DNA from: Lachnospira sp900551945
Lineage (GTDB): Bacteria > Bacillota > Clostridia > Lachnospirales > Lachnospiraceae
NCBI GenBank assembly: GCA_048380335.1
Contig: DBFCCI010000088.1
Span: 1-27,610 of the forward strand
Direction: 5' to 3'
DNA: 27,610 nucleotides
In this document: positions 16,170-25,622 of the stretch, piece by piece
How the letters are laid out: the number at the start of each line of letters is the position of its first letter
How positions within the stretch are numbered: the first letter of the stretch is position 1
The notes under the pieces: model-generated
Database searches by the model: none
What the model saw: only the letters and a program-made list of their open reading frames with translations
Told to the model about the DNA's origin: nothing
Translations under genes and position numbers: made by a program

Positions 16170-16646
16170 ATGAATACTAAGATTAAAAATATTACAAGAG
16201 TAGGATATTTAATTATAGTTATAGCAGTTTTTGGTGTGATGCAGAGTTATACATCAAATAAAATAGTTAGTAATGAGATAGTTAGAGAAGAACATGATGT
16301 TGAGATTTTAAGTAATATACAAGAATTATTTAATAATGCACTAAAAAAAACAGAGGTTGAAGATTATGTAAAAAAAATGATTGGAAATAAAGAATATCAT
16401 AGATGGACATTAGGTTGGACTAAAGATAAGTTGTCAGATAATCTTCAGAGGTATTATGAGTTATTTTATAAAAATATAAGTATTGAAGATCTACAAAAAA
16501 TTGCGTTTTTGTCATTAGATTGTAAAAAAGATTATACATTATGTATTTATATAGATAAAAATTTAGAAGTAACAGTTTCGATTTTGAATAAAGATGAAGA
16601 AATAGTAAAGGGATCATATAGTGATGTAATAATGACGAAAAAATAA
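16170..16646 (+). CDS. Small membrane-anchored protein of unknown function
   Basis: A 158-residue protein I do not recognise. One N-terminal hydrophobic segment (about 11-26) could be an anchor or an uncleaved signal; the remaining part, about 130 residues, is charged and mixed helix/strand. It sits between the initiating transferase and the first glycosyltransferase of the operon, 17 bases after the former. A TTG at 16167 lies directly before the ATG; the ribosome site AGGAAG at 16151-16156 could serve either. The coding is very AT-rich. The position suggests a role at the membrane with the assembly enzymes, but that is only context. Confidence 0.65.
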   Translation: MNTKIKNITRVGYLIIVIAVFGVMQSYTSNKIVSNEIVREEHDVEILSNIQELFNNALKKTEVEDYVKKMIGNKEYHRWTLGWTKDKLSDNLQRYYELFYKNISIEDLQKIAFLSLDCKKDYTLCIYIDKNLEVTVSILNKDEEIVKGSYSDVIMTKK

Positions 16647-16702
16647 AATTAATAGATAAAATATTATGAAGTATTAAATTTATAAAAGAGTGGTGAAGAA
16701 TA

Positions 16703-17539
16703 TTGGAGAAGAGAATAGGGTTTGTTATATTAACATGGAATTCTGCAAGAGTAATAGAAAAATGTTTAAAGTCTATAATAAATTTGAAAGAAATAACTCC
16801 CAGTATAATTATAATAGATAATGGTAGTTGTGATTTAACTTGTAAAATAATAGAACAGTATAAAAACAGTTATCCAGATAAGATAAAAGATATTAGATAT
16901 AAAGAAAATAAAGGAACGACACTTACTAGGAATAAAGGAATAGAGAAACTTGAAAGTGAAAAATTAGATTATTATTGTATATTAGATAGTGATACAGTTA
17001 TAAATGAGTCGACTTTCTTAAAATTGATATATGAATTGGAAACTCATAAAGAATATGGAATGATAGGTCCTAAATTAATTTCTTCAGCAGGGGTAGTTCA
17101 GATGTCAGCTAGAGCATTTCCTACATTATTAGAAAAGGTATATAAAGCAATTCCAATAGAATCATTACAGAAAAAAGGTGAAAAAATGGAAATGCAAAAT
17201 CCACCTAAAGGAGTACAAGATAGCTATTCTGTAGATTATTTAATGAGTGCATGTTGGTTAATAAAAAAAGAAGTTATCGAAAAAGTTGGATTATTAGATG
17301 AAAAGATATTTTATGCTCCAGAAGATGCAGAGTATTGCATAAGAGTATGGAAAAAAGGATATAAAGTTGCATATTGTCCAAAAGTAAGTATAATACATGA
17401 ATGGCAAAGATTAAGTAAGAAAAAATTTATTAGTAAAATGAATTATGAGCATATAAAAGGACTGATATATATGTTTAATAAACATAAGTATTTATTTACT
17501 ACTAAAAACTTAAAAAAAAAATTTAGTGTGAAGATATAG
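16703..17539 (+). CDS. GT2 glycosyltransferase (WbbL/rhamnosyltransferase-like)
   Basis: A 278-residue GT-A enzyme without membrane segments. It starts with FVILTWNSARVIEKCLKSI, has IIIDNGSCD for donor binding, ENKGTTLTRNKGI, the metal site LDSDTV, and the GLLDEKIFYAPEDAEYCIR acceptor-side motif typical of WbbL-type rhamnosyl- and related transferases. The start is TTG 16703, with GGTGA six bases upstream; no nearby ATG fits. It should add one sugar to the lipid-linked repeat unit. Donor and linkage are not readable. Confidence 0.85.
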   Translation: MEKRIGFVILTWNSARVIEKCLKSIINLKEITPSIIIIDNGSCDLTCKIIEQYKNSYPDKIKDIRYKENKGTTLTRNKGIEKLESEKLDYYCILDSDTVINESTFLKLIYELETHKEYGMIGPKLISSAGVVQMSARAFPTLLEKVYKAIPIESLQKKGEKMEMQNPPKGVQDSYSVDYLMSACWLIKKEVIEKVGLLDEKIFYAPEDAEYCIRVWKKGYKVAYCPKVSIIHEWQRLSKKKFISKMNYEHIKGLIYMFNKHKYLFTTKNLKKKFSVKI

Positions 17540-17582
17540 ATAAATATCTAAAATTAAATAAGATTATAGGAGAATAATTAAG

Positions 17583-19046
17583 ATGAAAGTTTTATTTGTA
17601 AACCCACCATTTAAAGCAGAATATGGTAAATATTCAAGAGAAGCAAGAAGTGCAATGATTACTAATAGTGGAGTTATTTATTATCCATTATGGTTATTAT
17701 ATGCTGCTGGTGTTACACAAGAAGCTGGTTTTGAAGTAGACTTTTTAGATGCGCCTGCTAAGCAAATGAATTTTGAAAAAAGCATAAAATGGATAAAAGC
17801 TAAAAATAATGATTATGGTCTTATCGTAATTGATACAAGTACACCATCAATATACAATGATGTAAAATTTGGAGCTAAGTTAAAGAAACTATTTCCTAAA
17901 GCATTCGTTGTATTAATGGGAACACATCCTACAGCCTTACCAGAAGAAACATTAAAATTAAATGATAATATAGATGGAATTGCAAAAGGCGAGGCAGATT
18001 ATATTATAAGAGATTTAGCTATAGCTTTAAATAAAGGGGATTCTTTAGAAACAGTTAAAGGTTTAGTGTATAGAAAAGATGGTGAAATAAAAATAAATGA
18101 AGAAATGCCATTGATTACAGATGTAGATGCTATTCCTTGGGCAGCAAAACTAATTAAGCAATTTTTAGATCCTAAGGATTATTTCTTTGCGGCAGCAGCT
18201 TTTCCGGAAATACAGATATTTACAGGTAGAGGATGTCCTGCAAGATGTTATTTCTGTGTATTTCCTCAGACAATTCATGGACACAAATACAGAGTAAGAA
18301 GTGCGGAAAATGTAGTTGGTGAATTTGAATATATTGTAAATAATTTTCCTGATGTAAAAGAAATTGTAATAGAAGATGATACATTTACAATAAATAAACA
18401 AAGAACTCAAGAAATATGTAAATTGTTAATTAAAAAGGGATTGAATAAGAAGATTAAATGGTTATGTAATGCAAGAGTTACATTAGATTATGAAACAATG
18501 GTTTATATGAAAAAGGCTGGTTGTAGTCTTATTATACCTGGAATTGAAAGTGGTTCTCAAGAATTATTAAATAATATGAAAAAGGGGACTAAGATAAGCC
18601 AAATAGAAGAATATGTAAAAAATGCAAAAAAAGCAGGATTATTAATTCATGCTTGTTATATGGTAGGAAATAAAGGTGAAACAAGAGAAACAATGGAACA
18701 GACTTTAAAGTTTGCCATAAAACTTGATACAGATACTGCACAGTTCTACACATTACATCCATATCCAGGAACAGAAGCATATAATTGGGCTGTTGATGCA
18801 GGATATTTAAAAAATGATAATTTTGAAAATTGGATAAAAGAAGATGGTACTCATAATTGCGTTATTAATTTAGATAATATATCAGCAAAAGAATTAGTGG
18901 ATTTTTGTGATTATGCACGTAAAAAATATTATTTGAGACCTAAGTATATATTAAGAAAAGGTATTCAATCATTAAAAAATAAAGATGAACTAGTAAGAAA
19001 TATAAAAGGATTTAAGAATATAGCTCCTAAATTATTTAAAAGATAA
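17583..19046 (+). CDS. Cobalamin-binding-type radical SAM protein
   Basis: A 487-residue radical SAM protein of the B12-binding class (BchE/HpnP/P-methylase group). The N-terminal part (about 1-190) has the Rossmann-like layout of a cobalamin-binding domain: VNPPF near the start, PLWLLYAAG, FLDAPAK, GTHPTALP and GEAD. The usual DxHxxG cobalamin-ligand motif is not seen; FLDAPAKQM is at its place. The radical SAM cluster is GCPARCYFC, with C218, C222 and C225 in CxxxCxxC spacing. ARV, GIESGSQELL and MVGNKGET follow, as usual for the barrel. AGGAGA at 17568-17573 precedes the ATG. In a polysaccharide operon it could methylate, deoxygenate or rearrange a sugar or the lipid carrier; the substrate is unknown. 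Confidence 0.85.
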   Translation: MKVLFVNPPFKAEYGKYSREARSAMITNSGVIYYPLWLLYAAGVTQEAGFEVDFLDAPAKQMNFEKSIKWIKAKNNDYGLIVIDTSTPSIYNDVKFGAKLKKLFPKAFVVLMGTHPTALPEETLKLNDNIDGIAKGEADYIIRDLAIALNKGDSLETVKGLVYRKDGEIKINEEMPLITDVDAIPWAAKLIKQFLDPKDYFFAAAAFPEIQIFTGRGCPARCYFCVFPQTIHGHKYRVRSAENVVGEFEYIVNNFPDVKEIVIEDDTFTINKQRTQEICKLLIKKGLNKKIKWLCNARVTLDYETMVYMKKAGCSLIIPGIESGSQELLNNMKKGTKISQIEEYVKNAKKAGLLIHACYMVGNKGETRETMEQTLKFAIKLDTDTAQFYTLHPYPGTEAYNWAVDAGYLKNDNFENWIKEDGTHNCVINLDNISAKELVDFCDYARKKYYLRPKYILRKGIQSLKNKDELVRNIKGFKNIAPKLFKR

Positions 19047-19086
19047 ATTCAATATATAATTACAATACTTAAGTATAAATTAAAAA

Positions 19087-19121
19087 AGAAAGGGATTATG
19101 ATAATTAATTAATTTATCATA
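19087..19121 (+). other. Ribosome site followed by an inverted repeat, upstream of a GT4 gene
   Basis: AGAAAGGG at 19087-19094 is the only good ribosome site but lies about 38 bases before the ATG at 19133. Between them, TATGATAA (19097-19104) is complementary to TTATCATA (19114-19121). Folding this hairpin would shorten the effective distance to about 13 bases. Within the hairpin, ATG 19098 opens a four-codon frame (MIIN) that stops at once. Confidence 0.4.
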
Positions 19122-19132
19122 CTTACAAAAAT

Positions 19133-20368
19133 ATGAATGTTATTATAATACATGATAATGCAATGATAACAGGCGGTGCACAAAAAGTTGCTATTACTGA
19201 AGCTGTAGCATTATCGGAGCAGGGGTATAAAGTTATATATTTTGCCGCTGTTGGTCCAATAGATCCTGCTTTATTAAATAGTAAGGTTAAAGTTAAAATT
19301 TTGGGACAAAATGAGTTGAAAGATGCTTTAAATGGAAAATATGAAAAAATAAAGGGAGCATTAAGAGGGCTTTATAACAAAGAAGCATATAAAAAACTAA
19401 ATGCAATTTTAAAAAAGTTTGACAATAAGAACACTATAGTACATATACATGGTTGGTCCTTAGCTTTATCACCATATATATTTAAAGCAATATATGAAAA
19501 TGGGTTTAAAGTTGCCTTAACATGCCATGATTATGAAATTAACTGTCCTGTTAGAACATATTTTAATTATAAATTAAATAAGATGTGTGACAAAAAGGGG
19601 ATGTCATTAAGTTGTATTATGTGTAATTGTGATAAGCGTAGTTATATACAAAAGATATATAGAGTTATAAGAGAACAAATTTTGTATAAATATGCAAGAA
19701 AATGTGATTTATCTCTAATTTATCTTTCTGAGTTTAATAAAAATATAATTGAACGAGAAAAAAGATTAACTACAAAAGGGTATATTGTGCCGAATTTGGT
19801 AGAAATACCAGAATATGTAAATGTAAATACGAAACAAAATGAATTATATTTATTTATAGGTAGATTAAATCCAGAAAAGGGATGTGAATTATTTTGTGAA
19901 GCAATTACTAGAGCAAATGTTAAAGGTATAGTTATTGGTGAAGGAATAGAGTATGAGAAATTACGAAAACAATATACAAATATTGAATTTTTAGGTTGGA
20001 AAACAGCAAAAGAAATGTCAACAATAATTCCAAAATGTCGTTGCTTGATTATGAGTTCTATATGGTATGAAGGTGCACCTCTTACAATCCCAGAAATTCA
20101 AGGTGGATATTCACTACCATGTATAGTTCCAACTCCAAGTGGAGCTGTTGATTATATATGTGATGAAAAAAATGGATTAATTTTTAAAAGTGGAGATATA
20201 GATTCATTAGTAAAATGTATTATTAAGTTGAAAGATGATAAATTTGTTGAAAAATTAACGATTAATTGTAAAAAAGAATTTGATAAAGAAAAATATACAA
20301 AAAACACACATATAAGTAGATTAGTTAATGTATATGAAAAAATTTTAAATTCCAAACATAATTTGTAA
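19133..20368 (+). CDS. GT4 glycosyltransferase
   Basis: A soluble 411-residue GT-B fold glycosyltransferase of family 4. The N-terminal domain starts MNVIIIHDNAMITGGAQKVA, where the GGAQ loop is characteristic, and has HIHGW and CHDYEINCP. The donor domain has FIGRLNPEKGCELF, VIGEGIEYEKLRK, IEFLGW, and the late acidic motif SSIWYEGAPLTIPEIQ in place of the usual E-x7-E. A cluster of cysteines (CDKKGMSLSCIMCNC) in the N-terminal domain is seen in some family members. The start is the ATG at 19133, which lacks a close ribosome site. It should extend the repeat unit from an unknown nucleotide sugar. Confidence 0.88.
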   Translation: MNVIIIHDNAMITGGAQKVAITEAVALSEQGYKVIYFAAVGPIDPALLNSKVKVKILGQNELKDALNGKYEKIKGALRGLYNKEAYKKLNAILKKFDNKNTIVHIHGWSLALSPYIFKAIYENGFKVALTCHDYEINCPVRTYFNYKLNKMCDKKGMSLSCIMCNCDKRSYIQKIYRVIREQILYKYARKCDLSLIYLSEFNKNIIEREKRLTTKGYIVPNLVEIPEYVNVNTKQNELYLFIGRLNPEKGCELFCEAITRANVKGIVIGEGIEYEKLRKQYTNIEFLGWKTAKEMSTIIPKCRCLIMSSIWYEGAPLTIPEIQGGYSLPCIVPTPSGAVDYICDEKNGLIFKSGDIDSLVKCIIKLKDDKFVEKLTINCKKEFDKEKYTKNTHISRLVNVYEKILNSKHNL

Positions 20369-20434
20369 ATGTTCTAAATATAGAGTAAAGACAGTTAATA
20401 GTTATACACAGAAATAAAGGGAGATATAATATTA

Positions 20435-21766
20435 ATGCGAATTATATTTGATTGGACTTATATTATAATTGGAACAGTTTATTTGTTATATGCATATAAT
20501 AATGCTTTTAAATGTAAAAATACTTTTAATAGAACGGCATGTTTTGTACAATTGGTAATATATCTTTTTAACTGTTTTCCAATATTGCTGGATTATTTGA
20601 TTGGAATACCGTCATATGAGGTTTTATATTGGTGGAGATCTATGGGACAAGCAATGGATAATGATGTGGTATGTATTATATATGATATATATATGTTATT
20701 TGCTATGACATTAATACATTTTTTTAATATACGTAAAAATATAAAATTAAAAAATACAAGTTATATAGATAAAGATGATGATAAAAAAAGATTAAATGGA
20801 ACGATTTATATAAATAAGATATTTGACAATAAATTTATATTATTAGTTTGTATATTTTCTCCAGTTATTTCAATATTAATAAAGGGCAATTGGAGAGTAT
20901 ACTTGTTTTATGGAATGACAGAAACTAGAGGTATAACAGAAGCATTTTCATTATTTAGTATGAATAATTTGTTATTATTGAGTATGGTAGCATTTTGTAT
21001 GATGTTTTTCAGAAAAAAACTTAAAAAAAGAGATATAGTAATTTTCATTATATATTCATTTATGATTGCATGGATTTGTGGAAAAAGATATATTATAGCA
21101 GATATGATTTTTATGTATTTGTTTTTCTTTGTTCAGTCAAAGAATTATACAAAAAAACTTGAAAGGAAATTGTATTATATTTTACCTTTAGCAGCAGTGA
21201 TAGTTGTATTATTTTCTATATATTATTTAATATCATTCAAAAATTCAACTTTAATTTCTAAACAAAATACAGAGGCTGTATATGAAACATTAAGAGCAGA
21301 TTTTGGAAGAGATGATGTTACAAAATATGTAATAAAAAAAGAATTTATTGATGAAGACTCTTTTTTAGATTATCCATTAGAATCCTTTTTATCAGCCGTT
21401 TTTGTTTGGGTACCAAGATCTATATGGAAAAATAAGCCATATCAACATTTTGAATATTTGACAGCATCAATAAAAGGAGTTGAAGTACAAAATCATGGTC
21501 CAGGAATGACACCCTCTTGGTATGAAATGGCACTTGCCAATTTTAAGGAATTTGGATTTTTAATAGGAGCTTTGTTTGTATCTGTTTTATGTAAAATTAC
21601 AGACAGTATTAAATCAATAGAATTAAAATCTATCAGTTTGATGATGATTATTGCATTATTAACACAAAGTATTGATGGTTGTATTATTTATATTGCAATA
21701 ATTATGATAACTATGTTATGGAAATTTGTTATAGGCAGGCGGACTATTGTGATAAGAGTAAGATAA
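20435..21766 (+). CDS. wzy: Wzy-like repeat-unit polymerase
   Basis: A 443-residue protein with about eleven hydrophobic segments and one large loop (about residues 265-345) outside the membrane. The loop holds AVFVWVPRSIWKNKPYQ followed by PGMTPSWYEMALANF, a pattern of oligosaccharide repeat-unit polymerases. The polymerase joins lipid-linked repeat units on the outer face of the membrane. The flippase and initiating transferase in the same operon support the call, since this class is weakly conserved. AAGGGAGA at 20417-20424 precedes the ATG. The next gene's ribosome site overlaps the stop codon. Confidence 0.75.
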   Translation: MRIIFDWTYIIIGTVYLLYAYNNAFKCKNTFNRTACFVQLVIYLFNCFPILLDYLIGIPSYEVLYWWRSMGQAMDNDVVCIIYDIYMLFAMTLIHFFNIRKNIKLKNTSYIDKDDDKKRLNGTIYINKIFDNKFILLVCIFSPVISILIKGNWRVYLFYGMTETRGITEAFSLFSMNNLLLLSMVAFCMMFFRKKLKKRDIVIFIIYSFMIAWICGKRYIIADMIFMYLFFFVQSKNYTKKLERKLYYILPLAAVIVVLFSIYYLISFKNSTLISKQNTEAVYETLRADFGRDDVTKYVIKKEFIDEDSFLDYPLESFLSAVFVWVPRSIWKNKPYQHFEYLTASIKGVEVQNHGPGMTPSWYEMALANFKEFGFLIGALFVSVLCKITDSIKSIELKSISLMMIIALLTQSIDGCIIYIAIIMITMLWKFVIGRRTIVIRVR

Positions 21767-21777
21767 GGAGTGTTAAA

Positions 21778-22878
21778 ATGAAAATAGGTATAATAACTTA
21801 TCATTATGCATTAAATTATGGAGCAGTGCTTCAATGTTATGCGTTAAAGAGTATATTAGAAAAAAATAATAATGAGGTATTTGTAATTAATTATGAAGAT
21901 GAAAATCAACATAAAAATAGTTCAATGTATAATCATGGTAAAGGAATTAAAAGAATATTATACAATATGATGTTTTTGCCATTTCATTTTTATAGAAAAA
22001 GGAAATTTAATAGATTTAAATTGTTTGTAAAAGATTATTTGAATATTACTGAACGAATTGATTGTGAGCAACAATTAATTAAACATATTGAAGATAATAA
22101 ATATGATTTTATATTCGTAGGAAGTGATCAGGTATGGAATCCTAATATTAAAGATTTTACATGTGAATATTTTTTACCTTTTGAAATAAAAGCAAAAAAA
22201 GTATCATATGCTGCATGTTTTGGTGATGCAACATGGAAACAATTAGAACCATATAAAAAATATATTAAAGATTTTGATAAAGTGTCATTAAGGGAAAATA
22301 AATTTAAAGAACAAATAAGTCAAACAAATAATGCAATAAAGATTGTTCCAGATCCAGTATTTCTTATTTCTAAAAAACAATGGGGATTATTGATTAAAGA
22401 AAATCAAATAAAAAATAAAGAACCATATTTATTGTGCTATTTTATGAATAAAAAAAATGCACATGCTAATTATATAGAAGCAAAAAAAATCGCTAAAGAA
22501 CTAGGATTAAAAATTGTACGTTTAAATCCAAGTTTTTCATTAGATAGTTTAAGTAAAAGTTCAAATTTAGATGCTGGACCAATAGAATTTATAAATTATA
22601 TGTATCATGCAAATTTTATATGTACTGATTCATTTCATGGAACAGCTTTTTCAATAGTGTTTAAAAAAGATTTTTATGTTTTTGATAAAAATGTTAATAA
22701 AAAAGATTTAAGAAAATCATATTTATTAAATGAAGTTGGACTAAGAGATAGGTTGATTTTAGGATATTCTAAAAATTTGATTTATAAAATTGATTATGAA
22801 AAGAGCAATGAGAAAATTATATCAATGATAAAAAATGGTAATTTATTTATTGAAGATGTAATAGAGAAAAAATTATAA
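21778..22878 (+). CDS. Polysaccharide pyruvyl transferase family protein
   Basis: A 366-residue member of the polysaccharide pyruvyl transferase family, which uses phosphoenolpyruvate to place ketal pyruvate on a sugar, although some members act elsewhere. Its N-terminus, KIGIITYHYALNYGAVLQCY, and the blocks FVGSDQVWNP, SYAACFGD and DSFHGTAFSIVF are the family's hallmarks. Translation could open at 21679, but that extension lies inside the polymerase gene. ATG 21778 has AAGGAG at 21765-21770 and begins at the conserved motif. Pyruvate would give the polymer a negative charge. The FrhB-like protein at 26243 often accompanies this family in capsule loci. Confidence 0.9.
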   Translation: MKIGIITYHYALNYGAVLQCYALKSILEKNNNEVFVINYEDENQHKNSSMYNHGKGIKRILYNMMFLPFHFYRKRKFNRFKLFVKDYLNITERIDCEQQLIKHIEDNKYDFIFVGSDQVWNPNIKDFTCEYFLPFEIKAKKVSYAACFGDATWKQLEPYKKYIKDFDKVSLRENKFKEQISQTNNAIKIVPDPVFLISKKQWGLLIKENQIKNKEPYLLCYFMNKKNAHANYIEAKKIAKELGLKIVRLNPSFSLDSLSKSSNLDAGPIEFINYMYHANFICTDSFHGTAFSIVFKKDFYVFDKNVNKKDLRKSYLLNEVGLRDRLILGYSKNLIYKIDYEKSNEKIISMIKNGNLFIEDVIEKKL

Positions 22879-22990
22879 AGAGTATTAAAATATAAGATTG
22901 GTTATGTAATAAGTATTGTAATATTTTTTATAAGCTTCATGTGTTAAATTGTAGGTATAAAATAAGTTTATTATATAAGGAAAAGAAAAA

Positions 22991-24115
22991 ATGAAAAATA
23001 AAGTCAGAGTTGCTTGGATATCAGCCCCCGCCTTTATATGTGTTGATAAATTTATAGTACCAGAAGTATCTAAGTATATGGATGTTACATGGTATATAAT
23101 TGCAAAGGAAAATGAGGTAATAGATTTTGAAGAACAATTGGAAAAATTAATTAAATTAGGAAAGATTAATTGCAAGATATTACGCCATAAAGAAAGGAAT
23201 TGTGATTTTGGGATTATTATTTGGTTTATAAAATTTTTAAAAAATATAAAAAGGGAAAAATATGATCTTATTTACCAAGTAATGATAGGAATGCCATTTT
23301 ATATGCCATTATTTAGGATTTATTTAGGATGCAAAAATGTTTTAATAGGAATTCATAATGTCAAAATTCCACAAGGTGGAAGTAATTATTGGATAAATAA
23401 ATTATATGTTTCTTTTTGTATAAAAAGTTTTAAATATTTTCAAACATTTTCAAAGGATCAAAAGGAACAATTATTAAAAATAGCTCCCAATAAATATTGT
23501 ACTTCAGTTCCATTTGTATCAATGGATTATGGAGAGATTGATAAGTCAGTAAAGGAAAATAAAGATGTTATTACGTTTTTAAATTTTGGAATTATAAGAG
23601 ATTATAAAAGAATAGATGTGTTAATTAATGCAGCACAAAGAGCATATGAGATTACAGGAAAAATGTTTAAAGTAATAATAGCAGGAAGTTGCAATGATTG
23701 GGAAAAGTATCAGAAAAAAATTAAATATCCAGAGTTGTTTGAATTAATAATTAAAAGAATTGATGATAATGAGGTTGCTAAAATTTTTGAAAAAAGCGAC
23801 TATTTTGTTTTACCATATCAAGATATTGCACAGAGTGGTTCGGCAATTATTGCAATTAATTACGATATGCCAATTATTGCTTCTAAATTGCCAGCATTTG
23901 AAGAATATATAAAAGATAAGAAAACAGGGTTTTTAATTAATCCAGCTGATGTTGAAGATTTAACAAAGACAATGATATATATATTGAATAATCATTATAA
24001 AATATATAATAAATTAGTAAATAATGTTAATGAATTTAAATTAAATAATTTTACAGATGAAAAAGTAGCAGAAAAATATATAAATAATTTTAATATAGTA
24101 TTAAAAAAAAATTAA
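22991..24115 (+). CDS. GT4 glycosyltransferase
   Basis: A 374-residue GT-B glycosyltransferase without membrane segments. The N-terminal half has a weak acceptor domain (VRVAWISAPAF; YDLIYQVMIGMPFYMPLF; IGIHNVKIPQGG). The donor half is clearer: FLNFGIIRDYKRIDVLINA, VIIAGSC, and the late motif FVLPYQDIAQSGSAIIAI followed by MPIIASKLPAFEEYI and GFLINPADVEDL, as in family 4. AAGGAAAAG precedes the ATG. A 112-base AT-rich gap separates it from the pyruvyl transferase and shows no clear promoter or terminator. It should add one of the sugars of the repeat unit. Confidence 0.85.
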   Translation: MKNKVRVAWISAPAFICVDKFIVPEVSKYMDVTWYIIAKENEVIDFEEQLEKLIKLGKINCKILRHKERNCDFGIIIWFIKFLKNIKREKYDLIYQVMIGMPFYMPLFRIYLGCKNVLIGIHNVKIPQGGSNYWINKLYVSFCIKSFKYFQTFSKDQKEQLLKIAPNKYCTSVPFVSMDYGEIDKSVKENKDVITFLNFGIIRDYKRIDVLINAAQRAYEITGKMFKVIIAGSCNDWEKYQKKIKYPELFELIIKRIDDNEVAKIFEKSDYFVLPYQDIAQSGSAIIAINYDMPIIASKLPAFEEYIKDKKTGFLINPADVEDLTKTMIYILNNHYKIYNKLVNNVNEFKLNNFTDEKVAEKYINNFNIVLKKN

Positions 24116-24245
24116 AGAAATATGGAATGATTATATGAAATTTTTAATGATTTAGTTTTAGTCTTATAGAGATATTGAAATGAAAGTAGATAATAAACAG
24201 GTGTGTCTTGAATGACGATATTATTATTTTAGTGAGAGATATTGT

Positions 24246-25535
24246 ATGAAAGAATATATAAAAAAAATAGTAAATAATTCAGTAGTATATAATAGTTTAT
24301 GGTTAATGATACTTCAAGGTGTTAATACGATATTACCAATGATTACAATTCCATATATTACAAGAATACTTGGAGCAGAGGGATATGGAATTTTTTCAGC
24401 TGCGCAAAATTGGATTTTTTATTTACAAGTTATAGTAGAATATGGTTTTGGGTTATGGGGAGCAAGAAAGGTTGCATTAATTAAAGATGATGATACAGAA
24501 AAAATTAGTATAATATTTAGTGAAATATTAAATGCAAGAATTATATTATGTATATTATCTTTTATACTCATGTGTACTATATCAGCAATTACTAATATAA
24601 GTATTGATAGGTTTATATGCCAAATAATACTTTATGCAATGATAATTGGAAGTATGTTGCAGTTAATTTGGTTATTTCAAGGTAAAGAAAATATGAAACC
24701 TATAACTATTATAAATATAATATCTAGAATTATTTCAGTTTTATTAATATTTATATTTGTTAAAAGTAAATCTGACATATATGCATATACATTTTTTTAT
24801 AGTATTACATATGTTATATCAGCATTATTGACTATAAGGGTTGCTAAGAAAAAATATCATATTAGATATATTCGTGTTGGGATAGGTAGTGTTTTTACAG
24901 TATTAAAAGAAGCATGGTATGTTTTTTTATCTTCAGCTTTAATTAAAGTATTTAGTGGAATAGCATTATCAATATTAACTATTGTTTCTTCAAATTATTA
25001 TATTGGAGTATATTCTGCTATATATAAAATTCCATATATTTTAGTAATGGCATTTTCTCCAATTAGTCAAGCATTATATCCAAGTATAAGTAAAAAATAT
25101 AAAAGCTCTTTTAATGAAGGGGTAAAATTTGTAGAAAAAATAACATTACCTATAGTGGCTTTTTTTACTATAATTTCTATAGTTATTATTTTATTAAAAG
25201 ATACAATTGTTAAAATTGCATTTGGGTCAGAATATGTATTATATTCGAGTATAATAATTTTTTTATTAATTCAGACAATATTTGCTATATATAATAATTT
25301 TTTAGGAGTTCAGACATTAGTAGCTTCTGGAAATCAAAAAAATTATAGTAGAGCATTTTCTAGGGCAGCGATATTTATGGGAAGTATTTATTTATTAGTG
25401 TTTATATTGTTTGATGGTGAAAAGGCGTTATATGCTGTTGGTATTGCTTCGGCAATATCCGAAAGTATTTTAACGATATTTTTACACATAGAAAAGAAGT
25501 TGGTCTTGAAAAAGTATTTAAATTGTAAAGAATAA
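24246..25535 (+). CDS. wzx: Wzx-type oligosaccharide flippase
   Basis: A 429-residue polytopic protein with about twelve hydrophobic segments, of the MOP/polysaccharide transport family. The start, LMILQGVNTILPMITIPYI followed by TRILGAEGYGIFSAA, is the usual Wzx signature, with arginine and lysine at the helix ends. It should flip the undecaprenyl-linked repeat unit to the outer face for the Wzy-like polymerase. The ribosome site is weak (GTGAGAG about ten bases before the ATG). The 130 bases before it are AT-rich and show no gene or terminator. Confidence 0.92.
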   Translation: MKEYIKKIVNNSVVYNSLWLMILQGVNTILPMITIPYITRILGAEGYGIFSAAQNWIFYLQVIVEYGFGLWGARKVALIKDDDTEKISIIFSEILNARIILCILSFILMCTISAITNISIDRFICQIILYAMIIGSMLQLIWLFQGKENMKPITIINIISRIISVLLIFIFVKSKSDIYAYTFFYSITYVISALLTIRVAKKKYHIRYIRVGIGSVFTVLKEAWYVFLSSALIKVFSGIALSILTIVSSNYYIGVYSAIYKIPYILVMAFSPISQALYPSISKKYKSSFNEGVKFVEKITLPIVAFFTIISIVIILLKDTIVKIAFGSEYVLYSSIIIFLLIQTIFAIYNNFLGVQTLVASGNQKNYSRAFSRAAIFMGSIYLLVFILFDGEKALYAVGIASAISESILTIFLHIEKKLVLKKYLNCKE

Positions 25536-25622
25536 ATAATTAATTATTACAAATTTTATAATAATATCAAGAAATCAAATTTAGAAAAATAATAGAGAAA
25601 TTATTATAAGGAATTAGAATAA

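Noticed and set aside
21679..21777. 33-codon N-terminal extension of the pyruvyl transferase
   Set aside because: It overlaps the polymerase gene and lacks family similarity; ATG 21778 has a perfect AAGGAG and starts at the conserved N-terminal motif.
22949..22977. Possible promoter TTGTAG / TATATA before the second GT4 gene
   Set aside because: It is a poor match to consensus, the -10 runs into the ribosome site, and transcription would start only a few bases before the ATG.
22885..23175. 96-codon minus-strand ORF across the gap before the second GT4 gene
   Set aside because: It overlaps the well-supported start of the GT4 gene on the + strand, and its sequence is low-complexity reverse reading of AT-rich DNA.
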